NCBI RefSeq assembly: GCF_003952345.1
Contig: NZ_CP034433.1
Span: 1,798,001-1,862,000 of the forward strand
DNA from: Iodobacter ciconiae
Lineage (GTDB): Bacteria; Pseudomonadota; Gammaproteobacteria; Burkholderiales; Chitinibacteraceae
Direction of reading: 5' to 3'
Length of the DNA stretch: 64,000 bases
Both the position numbers and the translations under genes were made by a program. This document shows positions 1-8,141 of the stretch, piece by piece. The notes beneath the pieces were generated by a model. It did no database searches, was not told the DNA's origin, and saw only the letters and a program-made list of their open reading frames with translations. Within the stretch, counting starts at the first letter, position 1. Each line of letters starts with the position of its first letter.

Positions 1-897
1 CCCATTAATTTGCCGCACCTGCATGTGCATGGCACCCTGATGAGAAGCACCCTCTTTTGCCTCGGCAACCGCAGGCTCCAAAAAGACCGAGACGGTCACA
101 AGACCATCACTATAAAGATGCTGCACCACTGGCATTTCCTTGCCAACCAGCGTGCGCTGAATGCTTTTCATAAAACGAAAACCGCGCGGCAAATGACCAA
201 TTGCCCAGGCGGGCTCGACAGGCTCGCTAACCGCTCCCTGATTTGACTCAATCACCACCGGGCGCAACGGGTTTACCGGATTCAACAGCGCACGATCAAC
301 TTTACCCAGAGCCAAAGCAGAAAAAACAAACAATTCAACAGGCTGGGCATAAGGCCCCAGGCGCTCAGATTTTAAGATTAGACCACTGTCCGTATGCATC
401 CACAAGCGCAGCGGAAACCGGAAAATATCCCTGGGCTCCAGCTCGTAAATCTGTGCATTTAGCCCGGCTACCCGCTCCATACCACCTTTTTTAAGCCTGT
501 AGTTAAGCAGCACGAAATCAGCATTTTCTGGCAGGTGTTGCGGAAATAATTTGGAGCTAAACCGCCGATCCAGAGACACCGCCCGTTTGGACGGCAAATA
601 GACACTAACCTGATCACCCTTGCGATAATACTCACGACGCGGGCCGTCCAGAGACTCCCGCCGCTCGATTTCCAGCGATTCGCTCCCCACATGAACAATT
701 CTGAACGTTTCAGTCGAATCACCGTGCTGATGTGTAAACAGCCCCTGAAAATCATTCTGTTTAGCCGCCGCCGACATCCGGTTCAGCACAATCACAGCGT
801 CAGCATTATTAAGCTCGGCTGCAGCCCAGGCCCCTACAGGCAAAAACAAGCTGATACACAGCACAAGTGGCTTTAATCTACTCAGCAAATCGCTCAT
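1..897 (-). CDS. rseB: Sigma-E regulatory protein RseB/MucB (partial, C-terminus beyond left edge)
   Basis: Periplasmic regulator of the RpoE envelope-stress response. In this family RseB binds the periplasmic part of the anti-sigma factor RseA, protects it from DegS, and senses mislocalised lipoprotein or LPS. The reading frame is open from an ATG at 897 to the window edge (299 codons, no stop), so the C-terminus is missing. Residues 1 to about 26 form a Sec signal peptide ending near GAWA. The following part has the RseB N-terminal lipid-binding style, including LFTHQHGD and YYRKGDQVSVYLP. The start codon directly follows the rseA stop, so translation is probably coupled. Family call is confident; only about 90% of the gene is present. 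Confidence 0.9.
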   Translation of the reverse strand, partial: MSDLLSRLKPLVLCISLFLPVGAWAAAELNNADAVIVLNRMSAAAKQNDFQGLFTHQHGDSTETFRIVHVGSESLEIERRESLDGPRREYYRKGDQVSVYLPSKRAVSLDRRFSSKLFPQHLPENADFVLLNYRLKKGGMERVAGLNAQIYELEPRDIFRFPLRLWMHTDSGLILKSERLGPYAQPVELFVFSALALGKVDRALLNPVNPLRPVVIESNQGAVSEPVEPAWAIGHLPRGFRFMKSIQRTLVGKEMPVVQHLYSDGLVTVSVFLEPAVAEAKEGASHQGAMHMQVRQING

Positions 898-1383
898 TTA
901 GCGCAGATTCTCCATACCGAAATCTGCATAAACAATATCCCGCTCAGCCAGAACATTGCCAGACTCCTGGCTATGCGCAGCCAGATAAGCGCGAACCGCA
1001 GGTGTTTTTTGATCAACCGATTTCACACTCTGCACAGCCACCATCGCCGGAGCAACACTGAAGCTTGTCTGAGTCTGCCAGGCTGCCACGCCAACAAAAG
1101 CAATAGAAGCAGCAGCAGTTAAAGGAATCAGCAATTTTTTCATAACCGAGCTACGTTTTAAACGCTGCGGAGCCACCACCGTAGGTTCGGCAGCCAGGCG
1201 CGCAGAAAACCGTTCCATAAACTGAGGAGAAAGCAAGGGATGCTCCTGCATACTATCGCTGAGCTGATGCCAGTCATACCAATTCTCGTTCAACGAAACA
1301 TCACGCTTCATCTCAGCAAGTAAACCATCAATGTCTGCTACATCCAGCTCGCCATCCATCAAGGCGGAAAGTTTTTCTCTCAT
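898..1383 (-). CDS. rseA: Anti-sigma-E factor RseA/MucA
   Basis: Single-pass inner-membrane protein (161 aa) that holds RpoE inactive until regulated proteolysis. The N-terminal cytoplasmic domain starts with the characteristic KLSALMDGELD. A hydrophobic helix around residues 85-103 (LLIPLTAAASIAFVGVAAW) is the membrane anchor, and the rest is periplasmic. The start at 1383 is preferred over an upstream GTG or ATG because GAGG lies seven bases before it. It lies between rpoE (27 bp gap) and rseB (stop and start adjacent), the classical rpoE-rseA-rseB order. Sequence divergence from E. coli RseA is high, as usual for this family, so the call rests on the N-terminal motif, topology and synteny. 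Confidence 0.9.
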   Translation of the reverse strand: MREKLSALMDGELDVADIDGLLAEMKRDVSLNENWYDWHQLSDSMQEHPLLSPQFMERFSARLAAEPTVVAPQRLKRSSVMKKLLIPLTAAASIAFVGVAAWQTQTSFSVAPAMVAVQSVKSVDQKTPAVRAYLAAHSQESGNVLAERDIVYADFGMENLR

Positions 1384-1410
1384 CACATTACCTCTCATAT
1401 CCTTCGAAGC

Positions 1411-2022
1411 TTACCAGCGCTTATCTTTTCCCACGACATCCAGCAAAGGCTTCAACTTATTTGCGATAGCCTCGCGAGCGCGAAAAATCCGAGAACGAAC
1501 CGTGCCAATAGGGCAATCCATCACGGCGGCAATATCTTCATAACTTAAACCCTCCATTTCACGTAAGGTAATCGCTGTTCGCAACTCGGAGGGCAACTCA
1601 TCAACCACTGCATTCACTGTAGAGACAATCTGTCGATTAGAGAGTTCAGTTTCAGGCGTATGGTAATCCGGTATTTGTGCAGCCGCATCAAGTGATTCCC
1701 CCTCTTCATCCTCATAAATACTGGCAAGCTGAGGGCGACGGCCGAGTGTCGCCAAATGATTTTTAGCCGTATTAATTGCAATACGGTAAAGCCAGGTATA
1801 AAAAGCACTTTCACCACGAAAAGATGGCAAGGCACGGTAGGCCTTGATAAACGACTCCTGAGACACATCCTCAATCTCGGACTGATCGCGAATCAGCCGC
1901 GACAAAAGACGTGCGACACGCCGCTGGTACTTCACTACCAGCAGCTCGAAAGCGCGCTTGTCTCCCGCCTGAGCCCGCAGAACAAGCTCCTGATCGATAT
2001 CACGATCGGTTCGCTGAATCAA
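1411..2022 (-). CDS. rpoE: RNA polymerase sigma factor RpoE (sigma-24/AlgU)
   Basis: ECF sigma factor (203 aa) that directs the envelope-stress regulon. Sigma region 2 is clear (QESFIKAYRALPSFRG and AFYTWLYRIAINTAKN, about residues 55-90). Region 4 is also clear (GLSYEDIAAVMDCPIGTVRS and RIFRAREAI, about 155-190). No in-frame ATG exists near the N-terminus. The most plausible start is the TTG at 2022, which sits six bases after a GGAG; a TTG at 2034 would add four residues but lacks a ribosome-binding site. It heads the rpoE-rseA-rseB operon and is divergent from nadB, as in Pseudomonas and many betaproteobacteria. No convincing sigma-E promoter was identified upstream by eye. Confidence 0.95.
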   Translation of the reverse strand: MIQRTDRDIDQELVLRAQAGDKRAFELLVVKYQRRVARLLSRLIRDQSEIEDVSQESFIKAYRALPSFRGESAFYTWLYRIAINTAKNHLATLGRRPQLASIYEDEEGESLDAAAQIPDYHTPETELSNRQIVSTVNAVVDELPSELRTAITLREMEGLSYEDIAAVMDCPIGTVRSRIFRAREAIANKLKPLLDVVGKDKRW

Positions 2023-2176
2023 AGATGTCTCCAAAATATATTTACACTCAACATGGGGCCGGCCATGATTTTTATCAAGTCAGCCCATACAAAAGCTGAC
2101 AGATTTGGCTTTATACACGGCGTAGACAGTCCAGCCTCTGTTAATATTTCGTTTTTCTGGGAATGGGATACCGGCA

Positions 2177-3760
2177 ATGCAGGAATTTGATGCACTAATC
2201 ATTGGCAGCGGCCTTGGCGGGATGACCATGGCACTGCAGCTGGCTGACCACATTAAAGTGGGTCTGGTGACCAAACGGGAGCTGCGTGATGGCGGCAGCG
2301 GCTGGGCACAGGGCGGCATTGCAGCAGTACTTGATGACACCGACAGTGTAGAGCTGCATATTCGTGACACCCATGTTGCAGGTGCGGGTCTGTGTGATCA
2401 TGACAGCACCCGTTTTATTATCGAACACTCAAAAGAAGCCATTGACTGGCTGATCCAGATGGGTGTGCCCTTCACCAAAGACACCGGGGGTGACAGCGCT
2501 TATCAGGGCTATCACCTGACACGGGAAGGCGGGCACAGCCACCGGCGTATTATTCATGCCGCAGACGCCACAGGTGCAGCAGTAATCGACACGCTGGCTC
2601 ATAAAGTAGCAGCCCACCCCAATGTTACGGTACTTGAATCACATATTGCCGTTGATTTAATTACTGACCAGAAACTGGGACGCGAGGGCAAACACTGCTA
2701 TGGCGCCTATGTTTATGACAAAGAAACGGACCACGTAAAAACTATCGTGGCAAAATCCACCGTTCTTGCCAGTGGCGGCACAGGTAAGGTCTATCTTTAC
2801 ACCACCAATCCCGATGTAGCAACCGGCGACGGTATTGCCATGGGCTGGCGCGCAGGCTGCCGCGTGGCCAATATGGAATTCATCCAGTTTCACCCCACCT
2901 GCCTGTATCACCCGCATGCAAAATCATTTTTAATTACCGAAGCAGTACGCGGCGAGGGAGGCATATTAAGGCTGCCTGACGGCACCCGCTTTATGCCACT
3001 ACACGATGAGCGTGCCGAGCTGGCCCCTCGGGATATCGTGGCCCGCGCTATCGACTTTGAAATGAAAAAAGGCGGCTTTGACTGTGTTTATCTGGATATC
3101 TCCTATAAGCCTGCTGTATTTATTAAGGAGCACTTCCCCAACATCTATCTGCGCTGCCTGGAGCTGGGCATCGATATCACCAAAGAGCCTATCCCTGTCG
3201 TACCCGCCGCACACTACACCTGCGGCGGCATAGTCAGCGATACAGCAGGCCGAACCGATGTAACCAATCTTTACGCAGTAGGTGAAGTCGCCTGCACCGG
3301 CCTGCACGGGGCCAACCGCCTTGCTTCCAACTCTTTACTGGAATGCATGGTGCTCGGCAAAGCCGCCGCAACCGACATACTGCAAGCCCTCGCAAGTGAT
3401 CGCCCTAGTATTCCCGAATGGGACGAAAGCCAGGTAACAGACCCAGATGAAGAAGTTGTGATTTCGCATAACTGGGATGAGCTGCGCCGCTTTATGTGGG
3501 ATTACGTCGGCATTGTACGCACCAATAAACGCCTGGAACGTGCCCTGCACCGTATCGAATTGCTGCAGCATGAAATTGACGATTACTACAGCAATTTCCG
3601 TGTTTCCAACGACTTAATCGAGTTGCGTAATCTGGTGCAATCTGCCGAGCTGATCGTGCGCTGCGCCATGGAGCGAAAAGAAAGCCGTGGTCTGCACTAC
3701 AGCCGGGATTACCCCGATACATTAAACGAAGCCAAAAGCACCATTCTTAACCCTGATTAA
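2177..3760 (+). CDS. nadB: L-aspartate oxidase NadB
   Basis: FAD-dependent cytoplasmic enzyme that oxidises L-aspartate to iminoaspartate, the first step of de novo NAD synthesis (iminoaspartate then goes to NadA). The 527 aa length is typical. The FAD-binding GSGLGG is at residues 10-15. The succinate-dehydrogenase/fumarate-reductase flavoprotein signatures follow, with AAHYTCGG near residue 350 and [13 protein letters not shown] near 377. The helical C-terminal domain is complete. It is monocistronic, divergent from rpoE, and followed at once by a strong hairpin terminator. nadA and nadC are not in the window. Confidence 0.97.
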   Translation: MQEFDALIIGSGLGGMTMALQLADHIKVGLVTKRELRDGGSGWAQGGIAAVLDDTDSVELHIRDTHVAGAGLCDHDSTRFIIEHSKEAIDWLIQMGVPFTKDTGGDSAYQGYHLTREGGHSHRRIIHAADATGAAVIDTLAHKVAAHPNVTVLESHIAVDLITDQKLGREGKHCYGAYVYDKETDHVKTIVAKSTVLASGGTGKVYLYTTNPDVATGDGIAMGWRAGCRVANMEFIQFHPTCLYHPHAKSFLITEAVRGEGGILRLPDGTRFMPLHDERAELAPRDIVARAIDFEMKKGGFDCVYLDISYKPAVFIKEHFPNIYLRCLELGIDITKEPIPVVPAAHYTCGGIVSDTAGRTDVTNLYAVGEVACTGLHGANRLASNSLLECMVLGKAAATDILQALASDRPSIPEWDESQVTDPDEEVVISHNWDELRRFMWDYVGIVRTNKRLERALHRIELLQHEIDDYYSNFRVSNDLIELRNLVQSAELIVRCAMERKESRGLHYSRDYPDTLNEAKSTILNPD

Positions 3761-3767
3761 AACAACG

Positions 3768-3808
3768 AAACACAAAACCCCGCAAGCCAGTTGCGGGGTT
3801 TTGTGTTT
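3768..3808. terminator. Rho-independent terminator after nadB (bidirectional hairpin)
   Basis: A perfect 18 bp inverted repeat (3768-3785 paired with 3791-3808) with a GCCAG loop. The core is CCCCGCAA / TTGCGGGG flanked by A- and T-rich arms. It starts eight bases after the nadB stop. No gene lies in the remaining 330 bp to 4140, which are AT-rich and presumably carry the promoter of the lipid cluster. Confidence 0.9.
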
Positions 3809-4140
3809 TAAATAAAAGCCAATAAGCCCATTGTAAAGACAGCCAGCCCCATATAGCCTATATGCCTTGCTGATTGGCATCCTGGAAAATCATATTCTTT
3901 TACGCTTATGGCTTAATTTAAATTTTACATACCCTGTTATTTATAAATACTGAGAACAATACGAAATTCAACCATACCATTAGCTGCAGCAACCAAAAAA
4001 TCACCATAACAAAGATTTGCTTTATTTCTCTTTAATAAAATAATTCGCATTCAAAACCGTTTAAAATAACATACACAGAATCTACAAACAGATACTTCAT
4101 TATTTTCTACTTAACATAAAAACGAGCCTCAATAAAGCGC

Positions 4141-4743
4141 ATGCCCAGCATCTACCAATTCAAATCCCGGTTTCAATCCCTGCTCAGGCCTCTGTGCATT
4201 TTGATGGCCCGCATGGGCATCACCGCCAATCAAGTCACCTTGTTTGCCATGATGACCTCCATCCTGATGGGGCTTTGGCTGAGCCTGCAATCTGATTCCC
4301 GCCTGCCCTGGCTAATCCTGCCCTTATTTTTGCTGCTGCGGATGGCGCTCAATGCAATAGACGGGATGCTGGCGCGCGAATTCAATCAGCAATCGGCCTT
4401 GGGCGGCATTTTGAATGAAGTGGGTGACGTGGTTTCTGATATCGCGCTCTACCTGCCTTTTTGTCTGATCAGCAATCAGCCAGCGTGGGTTATTGCTGCC
4501 GTTTTTCTGGCTTTTTTAACCGAGTTTATTGGCGTGCTTGGCCCCGCAATGGGTGCACTCAGACGCTACGACGGGCCCATGGGTAAAAGTGACCGGGCCT
4601 TTATTTACGGCGGTTTTGCACTCTTTTTTGGATTTTTTCCAGCGCTTGCCTCATGGACCAGCGCACTCTTTGCAGTCACCGCCGGGCTGATGCTGTGGAC
4701 CTGCATGAACCGCGCTAAAGGAATACTGACCAGGCCATCATGA
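4141..4743 (+). CDS. ynbA: CDP-alcohol phosphatidyltransferase family protein, YnbA-like
   Basis: Polytopic membrane protein (200 aa) of the CDP-alcohol phosphatidyltransferase superfamily, which transfers a phosphatidyl group from CDP-diacylglycerol to an alcohol. The signature DGxxAR is present (D74, G75, A78, R79). However, the first and third aspartates of the usual four-Asp motif are asparagine here (N71 and N92), while D96 is kept. From memory, E. coli YnbA carries the same substitutions, which supports YnbA over PgsA or PssA. It begins a cluster in which the downstream gene overlaps by ATGA. The acceptor alcohol is unknown. Confidence 0.85.
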   Translation: MPSIYQFKSRFQSLLRPLCILMARMGITANQVTLFAMMTSILMGLWLSLQSDSRLPWLILPLFLLLRMALNAIDGMLAREFNQQSALGGILNEVGDVVSDIALYLPFCLISNQPAWVIAAVFLAFLTEFIGVLGPAMGALRRYDGPMGKSDRAFIYGGFALFFGFFPALASWTSALFAVTAGLMLWTCMNRAKGILTRPS

Positions 4744-5687
4744 TTAATCTGCTTTTACCTCCCGCGCTGATTACCGCCTTAGAAGGCGTGTTTGCCCTGC
4801 TGATTACAGCCAGCATCACCCTTTTATTTCTGGAAAAACGCTATCCGCAGAAAAACTGGCTGGAGCTAAAGCTGCGTATCCGCACCTGGTGGTGGATTGT
4901 GGCGTGTTTTTCTTTAACACTGCTGGGCAATATGCCCATTGCTCTCGTTGTGCTCGGGCTGGTCAGCTTTCTGGCACTTAAAGAATATCTGACGCTTTGC
5001 TCTACCCGCACCGCAGACCATGTGGTGCTGTTCTGGGCCTATTTATGCATTCCGCTGCAATATTACTGGCTGGGTATTCACTGGTATGGGATGTTTATTA
5101 TTTTTATTCCCGTTTATGTCTTTTTATTCGTGCCGATGCGTATGGTTTTAATTGGCGAAACACAGGGGTTTCTAAAAGCCGCCGCCTCCTTGCAATGGGG
5201 GCTGATGATCTGCGTATTTTGCCTGAGCCATATGGGGGCCGTACTCGCCCTGCCTCTTTTAACCGGCATCGGCAAGGCAGAACAGGGCCCCATGCTGCTG
5301 TTTTATTTAGTAGCTCTCACCCAGCTTAATGATGTAGCCCAGTATCTGTGGGGAAAATCATTAGGCAAGCACAAAGTGTCCCCTAAAGTGAGCCCTAACA
5401 AAACACTGGAAGGCTTTTTAGGCGGCGCATTCACCACCTGCCTGCTGGGCTGGCTGCTTGGGCCTTTACTTACACCTTTTTCCCCGCTACACGCGGCATT
5501 AGCCGGTTTACTCATTGGTGTAATGGGCTTTATTGGCGATATTGTGATTTCTGCAGTAAAGCGTGACATCGGGGTAAAGGATTCCGGCCGCTTACTACCA
5601 GGGCATGGCGGCATTTTAGACCGGCTTGATTCTTTAACGTATACAGCCCCCCTGTTTTTTCATTACACCCATTATCTGTACTACTAA
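4740..5687 (+). CDS. ynbB: Phosphatidate cytidylyltransferase, YnbB/CdsA-like
   Basis: Integral membrane CDP-diglyceride synthase family member (315 aa, about eight hydrophobic segments) expected to make CDP-diacylglycerol from phosphatidate and CTP. The CdsA signature is intact near the C-terminus: SAVKRDIGVKDSGRLLPGHG followed by GILDRLDS. It overlaps ynbA by four bases (ATGA), implying translational coupling, and would supply the CDP-lipid used by YnbA. In E. coli, YnbB is a CdsA paralogue reported to support synthesis of the glycolipid MPIase. A housekeeping cdsA is expected elsewhere and is not in this window. Confidence 0.88.
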   Translation: MINLLLPPALITALEGVFALLITASITLLFLEKRYPQKNWLELKLRIRTWWWIVACFSLTLLGNMPIALVVLGLVSFLALKEYLTLCSTRTADHVVLFWAYLCIPLQYYWLGIHWYGMFIIFIPVYVFLFVPMRMVLIGETQGFLKAAASLQWGLMICVFCLSHMGAVLALPLLTGIGKAEQGPMLLFYLVALTQLNDVAQYLWGKSLGKHKVSPKVSPNKTLEGFLGGAFTTCLLGWLLGPLLTPFSPLHAALAGLLIGVMGFIGDIVISAVKRDIGVKDSGRLLPGHGGILDRLDSLTYTAPLFFHYTHYLYY

Positions 5688-5693
5688 GATGCT

Positions 5694-6341
5694 ATGAACC
5701 ATTTTTTAAGAATCCTATTTGTACTATTACTGGCAAGACCTCTTGTCAGACTGTGGTTTGGTGTCACCGTGCGGCATCAGGAGCGTCTGCCTTTAAAAGG
5801 GCCAGCCATTGTGCTGGCCAATCACAATAGCCACCTTGATATTCTGGCTTTATATAGCTTATTCCCCCTGACACTTATTTCTAATGTACAGCCTGCTGCC
5901 GCTGCCGATTACTTTTTAAAAAACCGCTTATTTGCCTGGTTTGCCACCGAGGTGGTGGGCATTATTCCTGTGATACGCGGAGGCATTACTGCAGGCTCTG
6001 ACCCGCTTTCAGGCTGCAAAGAAGCCCTCAGCCAAGGGCGTATTCTAATTTTATTTCCTGAAGGCACGCGGGGCGAGCCAGAAATGCTTTCGGAAATTAA
6101 ATTAGGTATTTGGTACTTATATCGTGATTTTCCAGAAATACCGGTTGTGCCCGTTTATTTAAACGGGCTAGGCCGCGCAATGGGTAAGGGGCAGTGGTTT
6201 CCTATTCCTTTTTTTGTAGATATCGCCATTGGCCGTCCTCTGCCCTGGCTATCCGAAAAAACACTTTTCCGGACATCTATTAAAGATGCCCTGCTTCACC
6301 TAAAACAAAAAACCATACTCTCTACGCCTGGCCAGCAATAA
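5694..6341 (+). CDS. PlsC-type 1-acyl-glycerol-3-phosphate acyltransferase family protein
   Basis: A 215 aa acyltransferase with the HX4D catalytic motif (NHNSHLD, about residues 43-49) and the substrate-binding FPEGTRGE motif (about residue 122). An N-terminal hydrophobic segment anchors it to the inner membrane. Family members acylate lysophosphatidate to phosphatidate, although paralogues use other acceptors. It starts six bases after ynbB. E. coli ynbABCD lacks a gene at this position, so this is an addition to the cluster. It would produce phosphatidate, the YnbB substrate, or acylate the cluster's final product. Family assignment is confident; acceptor unknown. Confidence 0.85.
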   Translation: MNHFLRILFVLLLARPLVRLWFGVTVRHQERLPLKGPAIVLANHNSHLDILALYSLFPLTLISNVQPAAAADYFLKNRLFAWFATEVVGIIPVIRGGITAGSDPLSGCKEALSQGRILILFPEGTRGEPEMLSEIKLGIWYLYRDFPEIPVVPVYLNGLGRAMGKGQWFPIPFFVDIAIGRPLPWLSEKTLFRTSIKDALLHLKQKTILSTPGQQ

Positions 6342-6395
6342 CGTCAGTCCGCGCACGCGCTATCAGACGGCCCAATCAAAAATCAGGACTCATTT

Positions 6396-8141
6396 ATGCG
6401 CACGCCTCAGGAAAAAACATTTAGCAGCTTTGATCAAAGCTCGCTTTTTTACCGGCACTGGCCAGCCACCAGCACCACAGCACGCCGCGCCATTGTGCTG
6501 CTGCACCGCGGACATGAGCACTCTGGCCGACTGCAGCATATTGTGGATGAGCTGGGCATGACAGACACACCCTTTTTTGCATGGGATGCCCGCGGGCACG
6601 GCCAGAACAGCGGGCCGCGTGGCTACAGCCCCAGCCTTGGTACCACCGTGCGCGATCTGGACTCGTTTATTCACTATCTTTGCCAGACTTATGGCTACGC
6701 CATGGAAGAAATCATCGTCATCGCGCAAAGCGTGGGCGCGGTACTGGCATCGACCTGGATACACGATTACGCGCCCAAAATCCGCGCACTGATCCTGGCG
6801 TCCCCGGCTTTTAAAGTGAAACTTTACGTCCCTCTGGCCCGCCCCGGCCTGCGGCTGATGGAAAAACTACGCGGCAATTTTTATGTCAATTCTTATGTAA
6901 AAGCCAAGTTTCTGACGCATGACCCGGAGCGCATTGCCTCCTACAATGCTGACCCGCTGATTGCCCGGCCAATTTCAGTCAATATTTTGCTAGGCCTCTA
7001 CGACACGGCCGAGCGGATTATTGCCGATGCAGGGGCGATTCAGACGCCCACCCAGCTGTTAATTTCAGGCGCAGATTTTGTGGTGCACCAAGCACCGCAG
7101 CGTACATTTTTTGAGCGTCTGGGCAGCCAGTGTAAAGAAATGCATACGCTACAAGGCTTTTACCACGACACGCTGGGCGAAAAAGGCCGCGCCCAGGCCT
7201 TTACGCTGATCCGCAACTTTATCCAAAAAATAGAAGCAGGCGTAGCCAAAGTGGATTTAAGCCATGCAGACAAAAACGGCTATACCGCCAGTGAATATCA
7301 ACAGCTGCAACAAAGCGGCTCGCCTCTTGCCCTGAAACACTGGTACTTTGCTCTTACCCGTCTATCGCTATCTACCGTGGGCAAATTATCAGACGGCATC
7401 AGGCTGGGTTGGGAAACCGGCTTTGATTCGGGCAGCACCCTGGATTATATTTACAAAAATCAAACTTCAGGACGCACCCCGCTAGGCCGCTTTGGCGATC
7501 GCACTTATCTGGACAGCGTTGGCTGGAAAGGCATACGCCAGCGCAAAGTCAATTTGGAAGAGCTCATTGGCCTTGCGATTAAATCGCTCACAGAAAATAA
7601 GCAAAGCGTCAGAATTGTAGATATCGCAGCAGGGCATGGCCGCTATATTCTGGACGCCATTGCTGGCCATAAAATCGACCGCGTTTTATTGCGTGATTAC
7701 AGCCCGATCAATGTAGAAGCGGGCAAAGCGCTGATCAAAGAAAAAGGTTTAACGCATCTGGCCGATTTTCAGCAGGGCGATGCGTTTGATCAGGTCAGTT
7801 TAGCCAGCCTTTCCCCTGCCCCTACGCTAGCCGTGGTTTCAGGTCTTTACGAATTATTCCCTGAAAACGCCCCCATCAAAGCCTCGCTGGCAGGGCTTGC
7901 CGAGGCCGTGCCCGATGGTGGCTTTCTGGTTTACACCAATCAGCCATGGCATCCGCAGCTGGAGCTGATTGCCCGCACGCTGAGCAGCCACAGGGGCGGA
8001 GCTGACTGGATTATGCGCCGGCGCACCCAGTACGAGATGGATCAGCTGGTTGAGCAGGCTGGCTTTGAAAAAATCACCCAGCGTATTGATGAATGGGGCA
8101 TCTTTACCGTCAGCCTTGCACGCAGAGTTAAAAATAAATGA
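6396..8141 (+). CDS. ynbC: YnbC-like fusion: alpha/beta hydrolase plus SAM-dependent methyltransferase
   Basis: A 581 aa two-domain protein. Residues 1 to about 285 are a monoacylglycerol-lipase/lysophospholipase-like hydrolase, with HRGHEHSGR near the oxyanion site, WDARGHGQNSG, and a nucleophile elbow AQSVG with Ser112. The elbow has alanine in place of the first glycine of GxSxG. Residues about 320-575 form a class I methyltransferase with SAM motif I VDIAAGHGRY near 408-417. The order and length match E. coli YnbC (about 585 aa), whose substrate is unknown. It lies 54 bp after the acyltransferase and overlaps ynbD by ATGA. Both domains probably act on a lipid; this is inference from context. 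Confidence 0.82.
   Translation: MRTPQEKTFSSFDQSSLFYRHWPATSTTARRAIVLLHRGHEHSGRLQHIVDELGMTDTPFFAWDARGHGQNSGPRGYSPSLGTTVRDLDSFIHYLCQTYGYAMEEIIVIAQSVGAVLASTWIHDYAPKIRALILASPAFKVKLYVPLARPGLRLMEKLRGNFYVNSYVKAKFLTHDPERIASYNADPLIARPISVNILLGLYDTAERIIADAGAIQTPTQLLISGADFVVHQAPQRTFFERLGSQCKEMHTLQGFYHDTLGEKGRAQAFTLIRNFIQKIEAGVAKVDLSHADKNGYTASEYQQLQQSGSPLALKHWYFALTRLSLSTVGKLSDGIRLGWETGFDSGSTLDYIYKNQTSGRTPLGRFGDRTYLDSVGWKGIRQRKVNLEELIGLAIKSLTENKQSVRIVDIAAGHGRYILDAIAGHKIDRVLLRDYSPINVEAGKALIKEKGLTHLADFQQGDAFDQVSLASLSPAPTLAVVSGLYELFPENAPIKASLAGLAEAVPDGGFLVYTNQPWHPQLELIARTLSSHRGGADWIMRRRTQYEMDQLVEQAGFEKITQRIDEWGIFTVSLARRVKNK

Noticed and set aside
10..876. Several plus-strand and minus-strand short frames at the left edge
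   Set aside because: They are shadows of rseB, whose own frame is open to the window edge and explains the codon pattern.
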